Assembly (NCBI RefSeq): GCF_019130065.1
Contig: NZ_JAHSPG010000018.1
Span: 186,001 to 250,000 of the forward strand
Origin: Pinibacter aurantiacus
GTDB lineage: Bacteria > Bacteroidota > Bacteroidia > Chitinophagales > Chitinophagaceae
Direction: 5' to 3'
DNA length: 64,000 nucleotides
This document shows, one piece after another, positions 17,760 to 27,056 of this stretch; the first letter of the stretch is position 1, and the number at the start of each line of letters is the position of its first letter. The translations under genes and the position numbers were made by a program. Below the pieces are notes generated by a model. The model was not told where the DNA came from, did no database searches, and worked only from the letters and a program-made list of their open reading frames with translations.

Positions 17760-20596
17760 TGGTAAAAATGATCAGAAAGTATCTAAATATATTGATGCTG
17801 GTTGGTTTGATCAGTTTTCAAAACAATGCATCGGCACAGGTAAAGGTGGAAAAAAATGGAGTTACGATCTATTCAAAAGGCAGGCCGTATCATTTCAAGG
17901 CCGACTTTTTAATTATTTATAACGAGCAGGATCCCGACCTGGCATTAAAACCATCCGGGATAAAAAAGGTGTCGTACAATGTTCCTACCTGGAAAACATC
18001 CGATGCAAACCTGGCGGACTACCACCAGGCCGATGTAAAATCAAGTGTGGCAGGAGATGGCTTTGATGACCGCATTTTAAGAAGCGCGAAAGAAGGCAGA
18101 ACGGCTAATATATATCATGCAGGAAAAAGCTACTTAGTAACGGCTACGAGTATACGAGAAACAAAGAATTCAGTTTGTTTTATATTTTCAGAAAACCCCT
18201 TGTTTACTTTAAATGCATGGCTGGTTAAAACAAACAAATCCTATCCGGAATTACAATTTGTCCTGCGTCCTAAAAAAGCTGGTTTTTATAGCATAGGTTA
18301 TGTTGGCGCGCCCTCTTTTAATAAAGATAAAATATCTGAACTATGGCAGCCTTTGATCTGGACAGAAAAGCGCCTGCCGGAACAACCTTACATGACGCCC
18401 TCTTATATGGCTACGTTGCCAACAACACTGGTGAACGATGGCTATAATTCAGTCGGCGTTATGGCTGCACCAAAGTACCTGCCATTTCAGCCATTGCCAT
18501 TGCTGGAGAACAGCCAGTTTGGAGTTGCATTGTTAAATAACAAAGCAATGGTTCAGTCACAGGTTTTTGCGCCCATGCCAGGGGGCGTCAATTCAAGGAT
18601 GACAGCAGGCGATGATTTTGAGTTTGTCATTAATCTTATAGTCGAGCCATTGGATATTTCTCATACCTACGAAAAAATTGCCAGGCAGTATTTCGGGTTT
18701 AAAGATTATCGCACCAATGCAACGCTATCTATGAATACCACGTTAGACAATTTGATAGATTATTCTAAAACGCATTATGCGTGGTTTGTTGATAGTTTAA
18801 AGGGTTTTGCTTATTCCACGGATGTACCCGGTGCTGTTAAAAACGTTTCCAGTTTAAATCCGCTGGAATTGTCTATAGTAAGGGACGATAAAGAGATGTT
18901 TGAAAAGAGGGCCTATCCTTTAATGGAATTTATGTTGTCCAGGGAAAAATTTTTGTTTGCACTTGACAGTACTCAAAAAATTCAATCCCCATCGCGCAAG
19001 TTGAAAGGGCCCGTTGCACTTCCTTCGGAGTTGGGTGCATTATACAATACGTTTGGACGTAACAACTCTTTTTATCTGCAAATGGCAGAAAAGGAATTTA
19101 GCGGTTCACGCGTAAGGAACCTCGATGAAAAACAAAGTGGAAAAAGTTGGATGAACGCGTTCTTTCTTTTTAAAATGACACGCGATACTGCTTACCTGCA
19201 TTTGAGCGAACGGCTGGCTGACATCTATTTAAAACAACGGGTTGATAAGCCGATAGAACAATTTGGAGATCCCCTCGCCAGTTCAAATTTTTTCTGGCCC
19301 ACGTTTACCAATAACTGGTCCATGTTGCTGGAATTATACGAGCAAACAGGCAAGCAGAAATACCTGGACGCTGCGCACGACGGGGCAAGGCATTACACCT
19401 TATTTACCTGGATGGGGCCAAAGATTCCGGATAGTCTGATTGCCGTAAACAAAGGCGGGAAAGCGCCGATGTACTGGTACCTGAAATCCAAAGGGCATCA
19501 CCAAATGTATTACCCTGAAGAAAGCGTGCCTGCATGGCGACTTTCCGAAACCGGGCTAACGTCGGAATCCTCCGGCACTTCCACCGGGCACAGGGCAATA
19601 TTTATGTCAACTTATGCGCCATGGTTATTACGCATAGGCTATTATACAAACGACAGTTTTTTAATGGACGTAGCGAAAGCCGCTCTGGTTGGCCGCTCCG
19701 AGAGCTTTCCGGGATATCATATCAACACAGAACGTACAACGGCCTATGAAAAAGTGGACTTTCCGCTGCATGAACATAAAGATCAAAGTGTGAATTCATT
19801 TCACTACAATCACATTTTACCAATGGCTTCTTTGTTCATAGATTACCTGGTGTCGGATGCATTTGTAAAAAGTAAAACGGCCATTGATTTTCCTGCCGAG
19901 TATATTGAAGCATATGCCTATCTGCAAAATAAAATGTACGGCGTACAAAAAGGAAAATTCTTTCACTCAACAGATGTGCAACTGTGGATGCCCCGGCGCC
20001 TGCTGCGCATTGATGATATTGCCCTGAATTATATCAGTGCAAGAAAGAACGACACGTTGTATCTCGCATTCATGAATCAATCTGCAAAAACCGTAACCAC
20101 AACTGTTACAGTTAATGCGCAATTAGCCAAATTCCCGGGCAGGGTAACAGGACAGCAATTGTTTCCATCAGTATCCGCATTACCACTTACAGACAGCAGT
20201 TTTCGTGTAACCGTTCCGGCAAATGGTTTGGCCGCTGTGGCCATTCCCGGTGCCCAGTTGCAGTCAGCGTTTCAGGATCAGATACTGGATAACGAAACAG
20301 ATAAACGAAGTGATTATGCGTTGATTCCTGAAGGAAACGGCAAAGCGCTTTTATTTAAGCTCGGCACCTATGGTCAGCGGCTTTTTGTTTTCCTGCAGGA
20401 TGATGATACAAAGTGGGAAAAGGCAAAGTTGATTTATCGCGTTGACGGAAAAAAAGAGGAGTCAGTTGATAAAAATGAATACCCGTTTGAATTTACGATA
20501 CCGATGGAGAAAGAGAAGAGCGTGCGCTTTAACCTTGAGCTTACAGATCATAACGGCAAGGTAAAAAGTTCAAAATGGATCACTTTAGGAAACTGA
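17759..20596 (+). CDS. Secreted toroid-like protein C, paralogue of A and B
   Basis: The 945-residue product has a signal peptide (cleavage near NNASAQ), an N-terminal beta-rich part (~30-330), a helical toroid region (~340-720) and a C-terminal beta-sandwich. It is most like protein B: KKAGFYSIGYVGAPSF...WTEKRLPEQPY lines up with B's AGYYSLAV...YKRIPTNPQ, and MSTYAPWLLRIGYYTN and FHYNHILPMASLFIDYLV line up with B's SSWAPSLLRLFQYTG and YHHIPPHLAFSLDYL. The 'LGFE' block of A and B is changed here (ETGLTSESS), so a key residue may differ and the substrate or activity may have shifted. The start ATG shares one base with the GH3 stop. Family not recognised. Confidence 0.78.
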   Translation: MVKMIRKYLNILMLVGLISFQNNASAQVKVEKNGVTIYSKGRPYHFKADFLIIYNEQDPDLALKPSGIKKVSYNVPTWKTSDANLADYHQADVKSSVAGDGFDDRILRSAKEGRTANIYHAGKSYLVTATSIRETKNSVCFIFSENPLFTLNAWLVKTNKSYPELQFVLRPKKAGFYSIGYVGAPSFNKDKISELWQPLIWTEKRLPEQPYMTPSYMATLPTTLVNDGYNSVGVMAAPKYLPFQPLPLLENSQFGVALLNNKAMVQSQVFAPMPGGVNSRMTAGDDFEFVINLIVEPLDISHTYEKIARQYFGFKDYRTNATLSMNTTLDNLIDYSKTHYAWFVDSLKGFAYSTDVPGAVKNVSSLNPLELSIVRDDKEMFEKRAYPLMEFMLSREKFLFALDSTQKIQSPSRKLKGPVALPSELGALYNTFGRNNSFYLQMAEKEFSGSRVRNLDEKQSGKSWMNAFFLFKMTRDTAYLHLSERLADIYLKQRVDKPIEQFGDPLASSNFFWPTFTNNWSMLLELYEQTGKQKYLDAAHDGARHYTLFTWMGPKIPDSLIAVNKGGKAPMYWYLKSKGHHQMYYPEESVPAWRLSETGLTSESSGTSTGHRAIFMSTYAPWLLRIGYYTNDSFLMDVAKAALVGRSESFPGYHINTERTTAYEKVDFPLHEHKDQSVNSFHYNHILPMASLFIDYLVSDAFVKSKTAIDFPAEYIEAYAYLQNKMYGVQKGKFFHSTDVQLWMPRRLLRIDDIALNYISARKNDTLYLAFMNQSAKTVTTTVTVNAQLAKFPGRVTGQQLFPSVSALPLTDSSFRVTVPANGLAAVAIPGAQLQSAFQDQILDNETDKRSDYALIPEGNGKALLFKLGTYGQRLFVFLQDDDTKWEKAKLIYRVDGKKEESVDKNEYPFEFTIPMEKEKSVRFNLELTDHNGKVKSSKWITLGN

Positions 20597-20654
20597 TTAT
20601 TGGATCTATATAAACAATATAAACAAGGTTAATACAAATAAATATAAACGAGTT

Positions 20655-22940
20655 ATGGTAATAAGTAAAAGTGAAGCCAGCCGTGATTTGCGACAGGAAG
20701 AGTACAATGCAGATATGGGAATAGTTGGCGGTGGTTTGTCGGGAGTGTGCGCTGCAATAACAGCTGCAAGACAGGGATTGAAAATAGTATTGGTACAGGA
20801 TCGCCCGGTGCTGGGAGGTAATGCCTCCAGCGAGGTGAGATTATGGATATTGGGTGCTACTTCGCATATGGGTAATAATAACCGGTGGAGCAGGGAGGGA
20901 GGAGTAATAGATGAGATACTGGTAGAGAATATGTATCGCAACCCCGAAGGTAACCCTATAATACTCGATATGATTTTGCTGGATAAAGTAATGCAGGAAA
21001 AGAACATCACCCTGTTGCTTAATACAGCGGTATATGAAGTCGCGAAAAGTGATGACGATACGATAGAGAGCATCAAAGGATTTTGCAGCCAGAACTCTAC
21101 GGAATATATCATCAACGCCCCGCTTTTTTGTGATGCCTCCGGCGATGGGATATTGGGCTTTCTTTCCGGTGCTGCTTTTAGAATGGGCGCAGAAAGCAAA
21201 GAAGAGTTCAATGAAGGAATGGCGCCGGATGCGGCTTACGGCGAACTGTTGGGGCATTCTTTGTATTTCTACAGTAAAGATACCGGCAAGCCTGTAAGGT
21301 TTTCGCCGCCAACCTTTGCATTGGATGTTACTAAAGAAATTCCACGCTTTAAGAGCTTTAATGCAAAGGAGCATGGATGTAAGTTGTGGTGGGTAGAGCA
21401 TGGCGGAAGATTAGATACGGTACACGATACTGAAACAATAAAATGGGAACTATGGAAAGTGGTTTACGGCGCATGGGACTATATCAAGAACTCGGGTAAT
21501 TTCCCCGAGGCGGAGAACCTGACACTGGAATGGGTAGGTATGATACCCGGCAAAAGAGAAAGCCGCAGGTTTGAAGGCGATTATATTTTAAACCAGCATG
21601 ACCTGGTGGAACAGCGCCATCACAAAGATGCCGTGGCTTATGGCGGATGGTCCATTGACCTGCACCCTGCGGACGGCGTGTTCAGCGAACGGCAACCTTG
21701 TAATCAATGGCATAGTAAAGGCATCTTCCAGATTCCGTATCGCTGCTATTATAGTCGAAATATAAAGAACCTGTTTCTTGCAGGAAGGATTATCAGTGTC
21801 AGCCATGTGGCATTTGGGGCTACGCGTGTAATGGCCACCAGCGCATACGGTGCGCAGGTTGTAGCGATGGCTGCTGCTTTGTGTTTAAAATACAATAAAA
21901 ACCCAGCTGATATTTATAATGAGGGTTACATTGAAGAGTTGCAAAAGGAGCTTACAAAATCAGGGCAGCACATACCGGCAACGAGACTGCAGGACGACGA
22001 TGACCTGGTGCAGCGAGCGCAGATAAAAAGCAGTTCATCTTTGTTGTTTAAAAATTTCGAAAGTAAAAACATTTTGTTTAAACCACTCACTATTGCTGCT
22101 GCACAAATGTTGCCTTTACTCCCGGGCAAAGTACCTGTAATCACTGTTCCTGTAAAAGCAAAATCAAATACAGTTTTGAAGGCTGAACTACGCATCAGCA
22201 GCATAACAGGCAATTTTACACCAGATATTACGCTGGCTGCAAAAGAAATCCAACTGACTGAAGGGGAACAGGAGGTTCAAATAAATTTTGAAACAAGCGT
22301 TAACACGTCTCAATATGCTTTTGTCATTTTCTTAATCAATGATGAAATAGAGCTGGGTTACACTGTGCAAAGAATTACAGGATTATTGTCTGTGTTTAAC
22401 GGGAAAAATAAGGCCGTATCCAATAACGGGAAGCAAGTGGCACCGGACGGATCAGGAGTTGATACATTTGAGTTTTGGTGTCCGCAGAGAAGACCAGAGG
22501 GGCAAAATCTAGCCCTGGCTTTATCAGAGCCATTGCAAACTTTTAATGCGGAAAATATCCGGAACGGAACTGATCGCCCTTCAATACAACCAAATGCGTG
22601 GGTTGCAGATACCGTTGATAACGATCCTTCATTAACATTAACATGGGAGCAGAGGCAATCCATCAAAAAAATAAACCTTGTATTTGATACAGATGCCGAC
22701 CATGCCATGGAGTCTGTGCTGATGACACACCCAGAAACTGTGATGCCACTTTGTGTTAGAAACTATCATATCGAAGATGAGAAGGGGGCAGTAGTTTATG
22801 CGAAAAAAGGTAATTATCAAACAAGAAATGAAATACTATTTGATGAGGCTTTACAAACGAAGCAGCTGAAAATTGTATTGCAACATCCGTCTGAAAATGT
22901 GCCTGCATCTATGTTTGCCGTAAGATGCTACGCTGAATGA
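20655..22940 (+). CDS. FAD-dependent oxidoreductase (FAD_oxidored type) with discoidin-like C-terminal domain, no signal peptide
   Basis: The N-terminus has a Rossmann dinucleotide motif (GIVGGGLSGVCAA, GxGxxG at residues 25-30) followed by DRPVLGGNASSEVR, the signature of the FAD_oxidored family (Pfam PF12831), often mislabelled 'xanthan lyase'. A second FAD-contact segment is FLAGRIISVSHVAFGATRVM (~375). Residues ~600-760 (NGTDRPSIQPNAWV... TLTWEQRQSIKKINLVFDTD) look like a discoidin/F5-8C beta-sandwich. No signal peptide is visible, so it should act in the cytoplasm on a sugar or sugar acid imported by the neighbouring symporter. A periplasmic role cannot be excluded without experiment. 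It follows toroid C after 58 bases. The reaction is unknown for most members. Confidence 0.85.
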   Translation: MVISKSEASRDLRQEEYNADMGIVGGGLSGVCAAITAARQGLKIVLVQDRPVLGGNASSEVRLWILGATSHMGNNNRWSREGGVIDEILVENMYRNPEGNPIILDMILLDKVMQEKNITLLLNTAVYEVAKSDDDTIESIKGFCSQNSTEYIINAPLFCDASGDGILGFLSGAAFRMGAESKEEFNEGMAPDAAYGELLGHSLYFYSKDTGKPVRFSPPTFALDVTKEIPRFKSFNAKEHGCKLWWVEHGGRLDTVHDTETIKWELWKVVYGAWDYIKNSGNFPEAENLTLEWVGMIPGKRESRRFEGDYILNQHDLVEQRHHKDAVAYGGWSIDLHPADGVFSERQPCNQWHSKGIFQIPYRCYYSRNIKNLFLAGRIISVSHVAFGATRVMATSAYGAQVVAMAAALCLKYNKNPADIYNEGYIEELQKELTKSGQHIPATRLQDDDDLVQRAQIKSSSSLLFKNFESKNILFKPLTIAAAQMLPLLPGKVPVITVPVKAKSNTVLKAELRISSITGNFTPDITLAAKEIQLTEGEQEVQINFETSVNTSQYAFVIFLINDEIELGYTVQRITGLLSVFNGKNKAVSNNGKQVAPDGSGVDTFEFWCPQRRPEGQNLALALSEPLQTFNAENIRNGTDRPSIQPNAWVADTVDNDPSLTLTWEQRQSIKKINLVFDTDADHAMESVLMTHPETVMPLCVRNYHIEDEKGAVVYAKKGNYQTRNEILFDEALQTKQLKIVLQHPSENVPASMFAVRCYAE

Positions 22941-23024
22941 TATGCAAAGCGCAGGTTTATCATTCGGGAGTTAAGCCGCTTTTTTTCGAATTACATGGTG
23001 GCTGTAAATACTAAAGAAAGACTG

Positions 23025-23054
23025 CTTGTCATCCCGACGAAGGAGGATGACAAG
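23025..23054. repeat. 10-bp stem inverted repeat, member of a dispersed repeat
   Basis: CTTGTCATCC at 23025-23034 is the exact reverse complement of GGATGACAAG at 23045-23054, with a 10-base loop. The left arm plus loop (GCTTGTCATCCCGACGAAGG) recurs near 26988, 27857 and, inverted, 27952. In this 235-base spacer between the flavoprotein and symporter genes it could act as an attenuator or partial terminator. The remaining spacer holds an AT-rich run of AATTCCTAA-type short repeats (23100-23145). Confidence 0.7.
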
Positions 23055-23175
23055 TGACTTACTTTTAGTTTTTTAAACGGTTTTATTAGCCGACATTGAA
23101 TTCGCAATTTCTAATTCCTAACTCCTAATTTCTAATTCCTGGTTTCTGATTATCCATTAATAAATATCTTGAGTC

Positions 23176-24843
23176 ATGATAGTAGATACGGCGGTAGTTA
23201 TTGTTTTTTCCGTTTTTATATTACTTGTAGGCATCAGCTTTTCACGAACAGGACGGAATTTAAAATCATTTTTTGCAGGTGGAGAATCCGTGCCGTGGTT
23301 TATTGGCGGCTTGTCTTTATTCATGAGCTTTTTTTCTGCCGGAACTTTCGTGGCCTGGGGCGCAATTGCCTACAAGTACGGTTGGGTCTCAGTAACCATA
23401 CAATGGACGATGTGCATTGGAGCCCTTGTTACAGGGTTATACCTGGCACCTAAATGGAAAGCCACCGGCAACCTAACGGCGGCAGAATTTATCAAAGCCA
23501 GGTTAGGCAGTAAAGTACAAAAAAGCTTTATCTATATTTTTACTATTGTATCCGTATTTATCAAAGGTTCAGTGTTATACTCCGTATCCAAATTAGTATC
23601 TGCATCATTAGGTTATCCAATAATCCCGGTTACGGTTGTATTGGGTATATTGATGATTTCCTATACCGCCGTCGGGGGCTTGTGGGCCGTGATGGTAACT
23701 GATATTTTACAGTTCGTCGTATTAACAGCGGCAGTTATTATTATTTTACCACTAGTGTTTAAAGAGGCCGGCGGTGTGCAACATTTCGTAGATAATGTGC
23801 CCAAAGATTTTTTCCATCTTGTAAATGGAGAGTATACGTGGTGGTTCATTATTGCCTTTGCTATTTATCATATTTTTTATATCGGAGGCAACTGGACTTT
23901 TGTTCAAAGGTACACGAGCGTAAATGCACCAAAGTCTGCTTCCAAAGTAGCATATCTGTTTGCAGGGCTGTATATTTTAAGTCCCATAATTTGGATGCTG
24001 CCACCGATGGTTTATCGATCAATTAATCCGGGTCTTACAGGACTGGATACTGAGAATGCCTACATCATGGTATGCAAACAAGTGTTGCCCGTAGGGTTAT
24101 TGGGATTGATGCTAACCGGCATGTACTTTTCTACTTCAGCTTCGGCGAATACGGCGCTGAATGTGGTATCTGCCGTGTTTACAAATGATATTTATAAAGG
24201 TTCTATTAATCCGGGTGCCAGCGATAAAAAGCTGATGTTTGTCGCAAGAACATCGTCCTGGTTTTTTGGCATCTTTATGATATTGATTGCACTGGGTGTT
24301 CCGTATATTGGTGGAGTAGTGGAGTTTACAATCAGTTTGGGGGCGATAACCGGAGGGCCGTTGTTGCTGCCTCCGATCTGGGCCTTGTTCTCCAAACGAT
24401 TGACAGGAAAAGCCACCATTAACATTACAGTAGTGTCTTTATTGGTGAATTTGTTGTTCAAGATGGTAATACCCTATATTAACCATTACAAACTGTCAAG
24501 AGGTAACGAAATGCTGTTGGGCGTATTGTTGCCATTGGTATTATTGATTGTCCATGAATTTATCATCAGCAAAAGGAATGGCATTAGCCAGGATTACCTC
24601 GGCTACCAACGTTATAAAGCCGATAAAAAAGAAACTGTTTTGCAGATCAGTGAAGAAGAACAACAGGCCATCAAAGCCCAGAATGTATTTGGATTAAAGA
24701 TGATTGCTTTTTCATTGATGTTTATAGGCGTGCTGTTGTTGATATTGGCGCTTATAACGTCTAAAAGCAGTGGGTTGGTAACAGTAATTGCAATAGCCAT
24801 CATGTTAGGGGCTGTAATACCATGGAGGGCAGCGAAGAAATAA
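23176..24843 (+). CDS. Sodium:solute symporter (SSS family)
   Basis: The 555-residue, strongly hydrophobic product has about 13-14 membrane segments. SSS features include an N-terminal FSRTGRNLKSFFAGGESVPWF (FFxGG-type motif), SFFSAGTFVAWGAIAY and the later MLTGMYFSTSASANTALNVVSAVFTNDIY (the conserved SA/ST-rich helix near the Na+ site). It would import a monosaccharide, uronate or short product into the cytoplasm. Its place at the end of the PUL, right after the cytoplasmic flavoprotein, suggests that the transported molecule feeds the flavoprotein. The start is ATG 23176. A terminator follows 20 bases after the stop. Confidence 0.93.
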   Translation: MIVDTAVVIVFSVFILLVGISFSRTGRNLKSFFAGGESVPWFIGGLSLFMSFFSAGTFVAWGAIAYKYGWVSVTIQWTMCIGALVTGLYLAPKWKATGNLTAAEFIKARLGSKVQKSFIYIFTIVSVFIKGSVLYSVSKLVSASLGYPIIPVTVVLGILMISYTAVGGLWAVMVTDILQFVVLTAAVIIILPLVFKEAGGVQHFVDNVPKDFFHLVNGEYTWWFIIAFAIYHIFYIGGNWTFVQRYTSVNAPKSASKVAYLFAGLYILSPIIWMLPPMVYRSINPGLTGLDTENAYIMVCKQVLPVGLLGLMLTGMYFSTSASANTALNVVSAVFTNDIYKGSINPGASDKKLMFVARTSSWFFGIFMILIALGVPYIGGVVEFTISLGAITGGPLLLPPIWALFSKRLTGKATINITVVSLLVNLLFKMVIPYINHYKLSRGNEMLLGVLLPLVLLIVHEFIISKRNGISQDYLGYQRYKADKKETVLQISEEEQQAIKAQNVFGLKMIAFSLMFIGVLLLILALITSKSSGLVTVIAIAIMLGAVIPWRAAKK

Positions 24844-24863
24844 TTGTAACTTCAGGCAAATGT

Positions 24864-24905
24864 AAAGGCCCATAAAAATCCAGGTTTTACGGGCCTTTAG
24901 TCTTT
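24864..24905 (+). terminator. Rho-independent terminator after the first PUL
   Basis: AAAGGCCC at 24864-24871 pairs with GGGCCTTT at 24891-24898, and a T-rich stretch (CTTTTT) follows. It closes the plus-strand operon ending with the symporter. Confidence 0.8.
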
Positions 24906-24999
24906 TTAAATAAAGTTGAAAATAAAACTCATCTATGTAATGTCGATCTGCATATGTACGTCGCCCGGCCATAGCGGCAGCGCAATGTTGTGTGCAGTG

Positions 25000-25770
25000 C
25001 TATAGTTTTTCATACCAATCCAGGATATAGTCGGCTACCGCTTCCCAGCCTTTTTCCCCACAAATAAAATGACTTTTGTTGTCAAATATTTTAATATCAA
25101 CCTTGCTGTTTGAATCGCTATATCGTCCTGCAATGTTTTTAGTCAGGTTGGGCGGGAATATATGGTCGCTACCTCCACCTATGAATAAAATAGGTGCGTG
25201 AGGCTTTTGAAAATTTATATTTGAATAAGAATTTAAGACTAACTGGCGACTGACCTTGAAGCTTTCAGGCACCGCATATTTTTCAAATCCTGCTTCTTTT
25301 TCGGCGTCTGATATAGTGTTGAAAAAAGCATAATCATACCATTTACGGCTACCCATAAAATATTTGGCAAAAGAGAAAAAGCCAAAGGCTGGAAGTACTG
25401 TCTTGAGTGTCTGAAAAGGAGGGAATACATTTTTTGGGGGAGCTCCATCTATACTAACACCTGCTGCAGCTTTACCCAATTCAACCAGTTTCAACGCTGC
25501 CATACCTGCCATGGAATGCCCAATGACCAATGGTTTTTCCGGCAATGTGTCAATCAGGTTGACAATGTTATTCACAACGTCTATGAAACCAGTTTTTATT
25601 AAATCGGGATGTATATTCTTCCTCAATTCCGAAGGTATTCCTTCGTGGCCTGGATTTGCAGGCGTATAAACTTTATAGCCTTTTTGCTCATAGTAGTGCT
25701 TCCATTCTGTCCAGGAAGTGTTGTTTACGAAATTTCCATGAATCAGTATAATCGTTTTTGACTTTCCCAT
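25000..25770 (-). CDS. Alpha/beta hydrolase
   Basis: I chose the ATG at 25770 (MGKSKTIILIHGNFV); an ATG at 25815 would add 15 uncharacteristic residues. Canonical alpha/beta hydrolase elements are present: ILIHGNF oxyanion loop, nucleophile elbow GHSMAG, acid in FIGGGSDHIFPP and His in FDNKSHFICG. No signal peptide, so cytoplasmic. It resembles small-molecule esterases and haloperoxidase-like members; substrate unknown. It is convergent with the symporter operon and not part of it. Confidence 0.88.
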   Translation of the reverse strand: MGKSKTIILIHGNFVNNTSWTEWKHYYEQKGYKVYTPANPGHEGIPSELRKNIHPDLIKTGFIDVVNNIVNLIDTLPEKPLVIGHSMAGMAALKLVELGKAAAGVSIDGAPPKNVFPPFQTLKTVLPAFGFFSFAKYFMGSRKWYDYAFFNTISDAEKEAGFEKYAVPESFKVSRQLVLNSYSNINFQKPHAPILFIGGGSDHIFPPNLTKNIAGRYSDSNSKVDIKIFDNKSHFICGEKGWEAVADYILDWYEKL

Positions 25771-26398
25771 TAGTATGCGGTTTTTAGGTTTACAGTTTGT
25801 GAATTGGCGTGACAAGTCTTTTGCGGAAACTTTTGGCTTTCTTTAAAACTAATTTGTTCCAGGACTTGGTCAATGATATGTTTATTTGTTTTTCGTTTTG
25901 GATGAATCCGTCACTGTGTTAAAGGGTATGAATTGGTGTTAGGCTCAATGTCAAAGTCAAACTGCTCGAGCTTAAATGATACGGCTTGTCATTTATAGTC
26001 GGGTTATAACTTCTAAATACTTTGGCATCGTCACTACAATTCTTGTCAAGTTGTAAACGGCAATACTTCTGTGTCAATGTTAGATTATGGAAAGCTTTCT
26101 ATGCCAATGTTTAGCATAAGTGCTGTGTCAAGATGCTGACGGCCAACTCTTAAATATACGCATGTTTTTTTCGAGTCCAAACTTGAGTTGCTGATTTTTA
26201 ATATTATTCTTCAATAGAGGCAGGGCTGGGGAGGATAAGGCTATACGAATAACCATCGAGATTCAGCGATAGGCAGCACGGTGGATGTTAATCCTGTACA
26301 AATGAGCGGCTGATTTGGGGATTTAAAAATCCCTCGTTATCTTTTATTCGACATGTCTTGAGGAACAGGTCGAATAGTGTGAATTTTAAAATAGGGAG
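25771..26398. other. Non-coding spacer with a partial repeat unit
   Basis: About 620 bases with no convincing gene on either strand. At 26281-26322 it carries GTGGATGTTAATCCTGTACA and the following AATGAGCGGCTGATTTGGGG, which recurs after each of the next two genes (26890 and 27766). The frame through this repeat reads VDVNPVQMSG, but no long ORF supports coding. Confidence 0.5.
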
Positions 26399-26830
26399 AT
26401 GGCACAAATTACTATAAACGATATTAAGGTAATTGTCGACAGAATTGAAAGTGGCAATTATGATTGTAGCAATGCGTTGGATTTTATGCATGGTAAAATA
26501 GAAAATCAAAAAATCAACGACGATTACAATAAGGTTATCATTCGAAGTGAATCAGGTAACGTTAAAGTGATAATTATCGACTGTATAAAAAATATAATCA
26601 AAGCAATCTCGTTTAATGGATCAATTGACATAAGTCCAAATGAACTTTTAGAAATGTTTACAAATTATCGCGAAGAATATTCTAGTCATGATGATCTATA
26701 CTTTTACCTGTTTAATGATGACAAGAAAAAAGGAAGGTATACTTTATCCTTTTTTGAGCCTTCGCATAAACAAGTTAACGTTCATCAAAATGATGAATGG
26801 CTATCTAATCTTACTTTGTCTTGGGAGTGA
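26399..26830 (+). CDS. Small acidic hypothetical protein, immunity-like context
   Basis: The 143-residue cytoplasmic protein (no signal peptide or membrane segment) begins MAQITINDIKVIVDRIESG and ends LSNLTLSWE. It is rich in Asp, Asn and Ile. Its size, acidity and alpha/beta look resemble the immunity proteins of polymorphic toxin systems, but I recognise no specific family and no toxin gene is nearby. It is followed by a ~190-bp repeat that is duplicated after the next gene, which suggests both genes arrived as cassettes. Confidence 0.6.
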   Translation: MAQITINDIKVIVDRIESGNYDCSNALDFMHGKIENQKINDDYNKVIIRSESGNVKVIIIDCIKNIIKAISFNGSIDISPNELLEMFTNYREEYSSHDDLYFYLFNDDKKKGRYTLSFFEPSHKQVNVHQNDEWLSNLTLSWE

Positions 26831-26846
26831 TTGTTGTCAATTCCTC

Positions 26847-27038
26847 GCTGTTCGAGATGTTCCGCAGGACACCTCGAACGATAGATAAAGTGGATGTTAA
26901 TCCTGTACAAATGAGCGGCTGGTTTGGGGATTAAAAAATCAATGTCGTTTAGTTAAGTTGTTTGAAAAATAAAAACCATGTCGCTTGTCATCCCGACGAA
27001 GGAGGGATCTGCGTGATTGTTTACGCATAGTGTGCGAT
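26847..27038. repeat. Cassette-flanking direct repeat, copy 1
   Basis: About 192 bases, nearly the same as 27722-27914 (my hand alignment shows roughly a dozen differences). In order it holds a hairpin (GTTCGAGATGTTCC ... AGGACACCTCGAAC), the VDVNPVQMSG-coding box (GTGGATGTTAATCCTGTACA), CAATGTCGTTTAGTTAAG, and the dispersed GCTTGTCATCCCGACGAAGG motif. It separates the two orphan small genes. Confidence 0.8.
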
Positions 27039-27056
27039 AGGAATTAAAAAGTAAAA

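Noticed and set aside
20655-22940. Xanthan lyase annotation for the flavoprotein
   Set aside because: The N-terminus is a clear FAD-binding Rossmann domain (GGGLSG and GGNASSEVR); no lyase fold is visible.
23169-23453. ORF overlapping the start of the symporter gene in another frame
   Set aside because: Cys/His/Arg-rich shadow translation of the symporter; no homology features.
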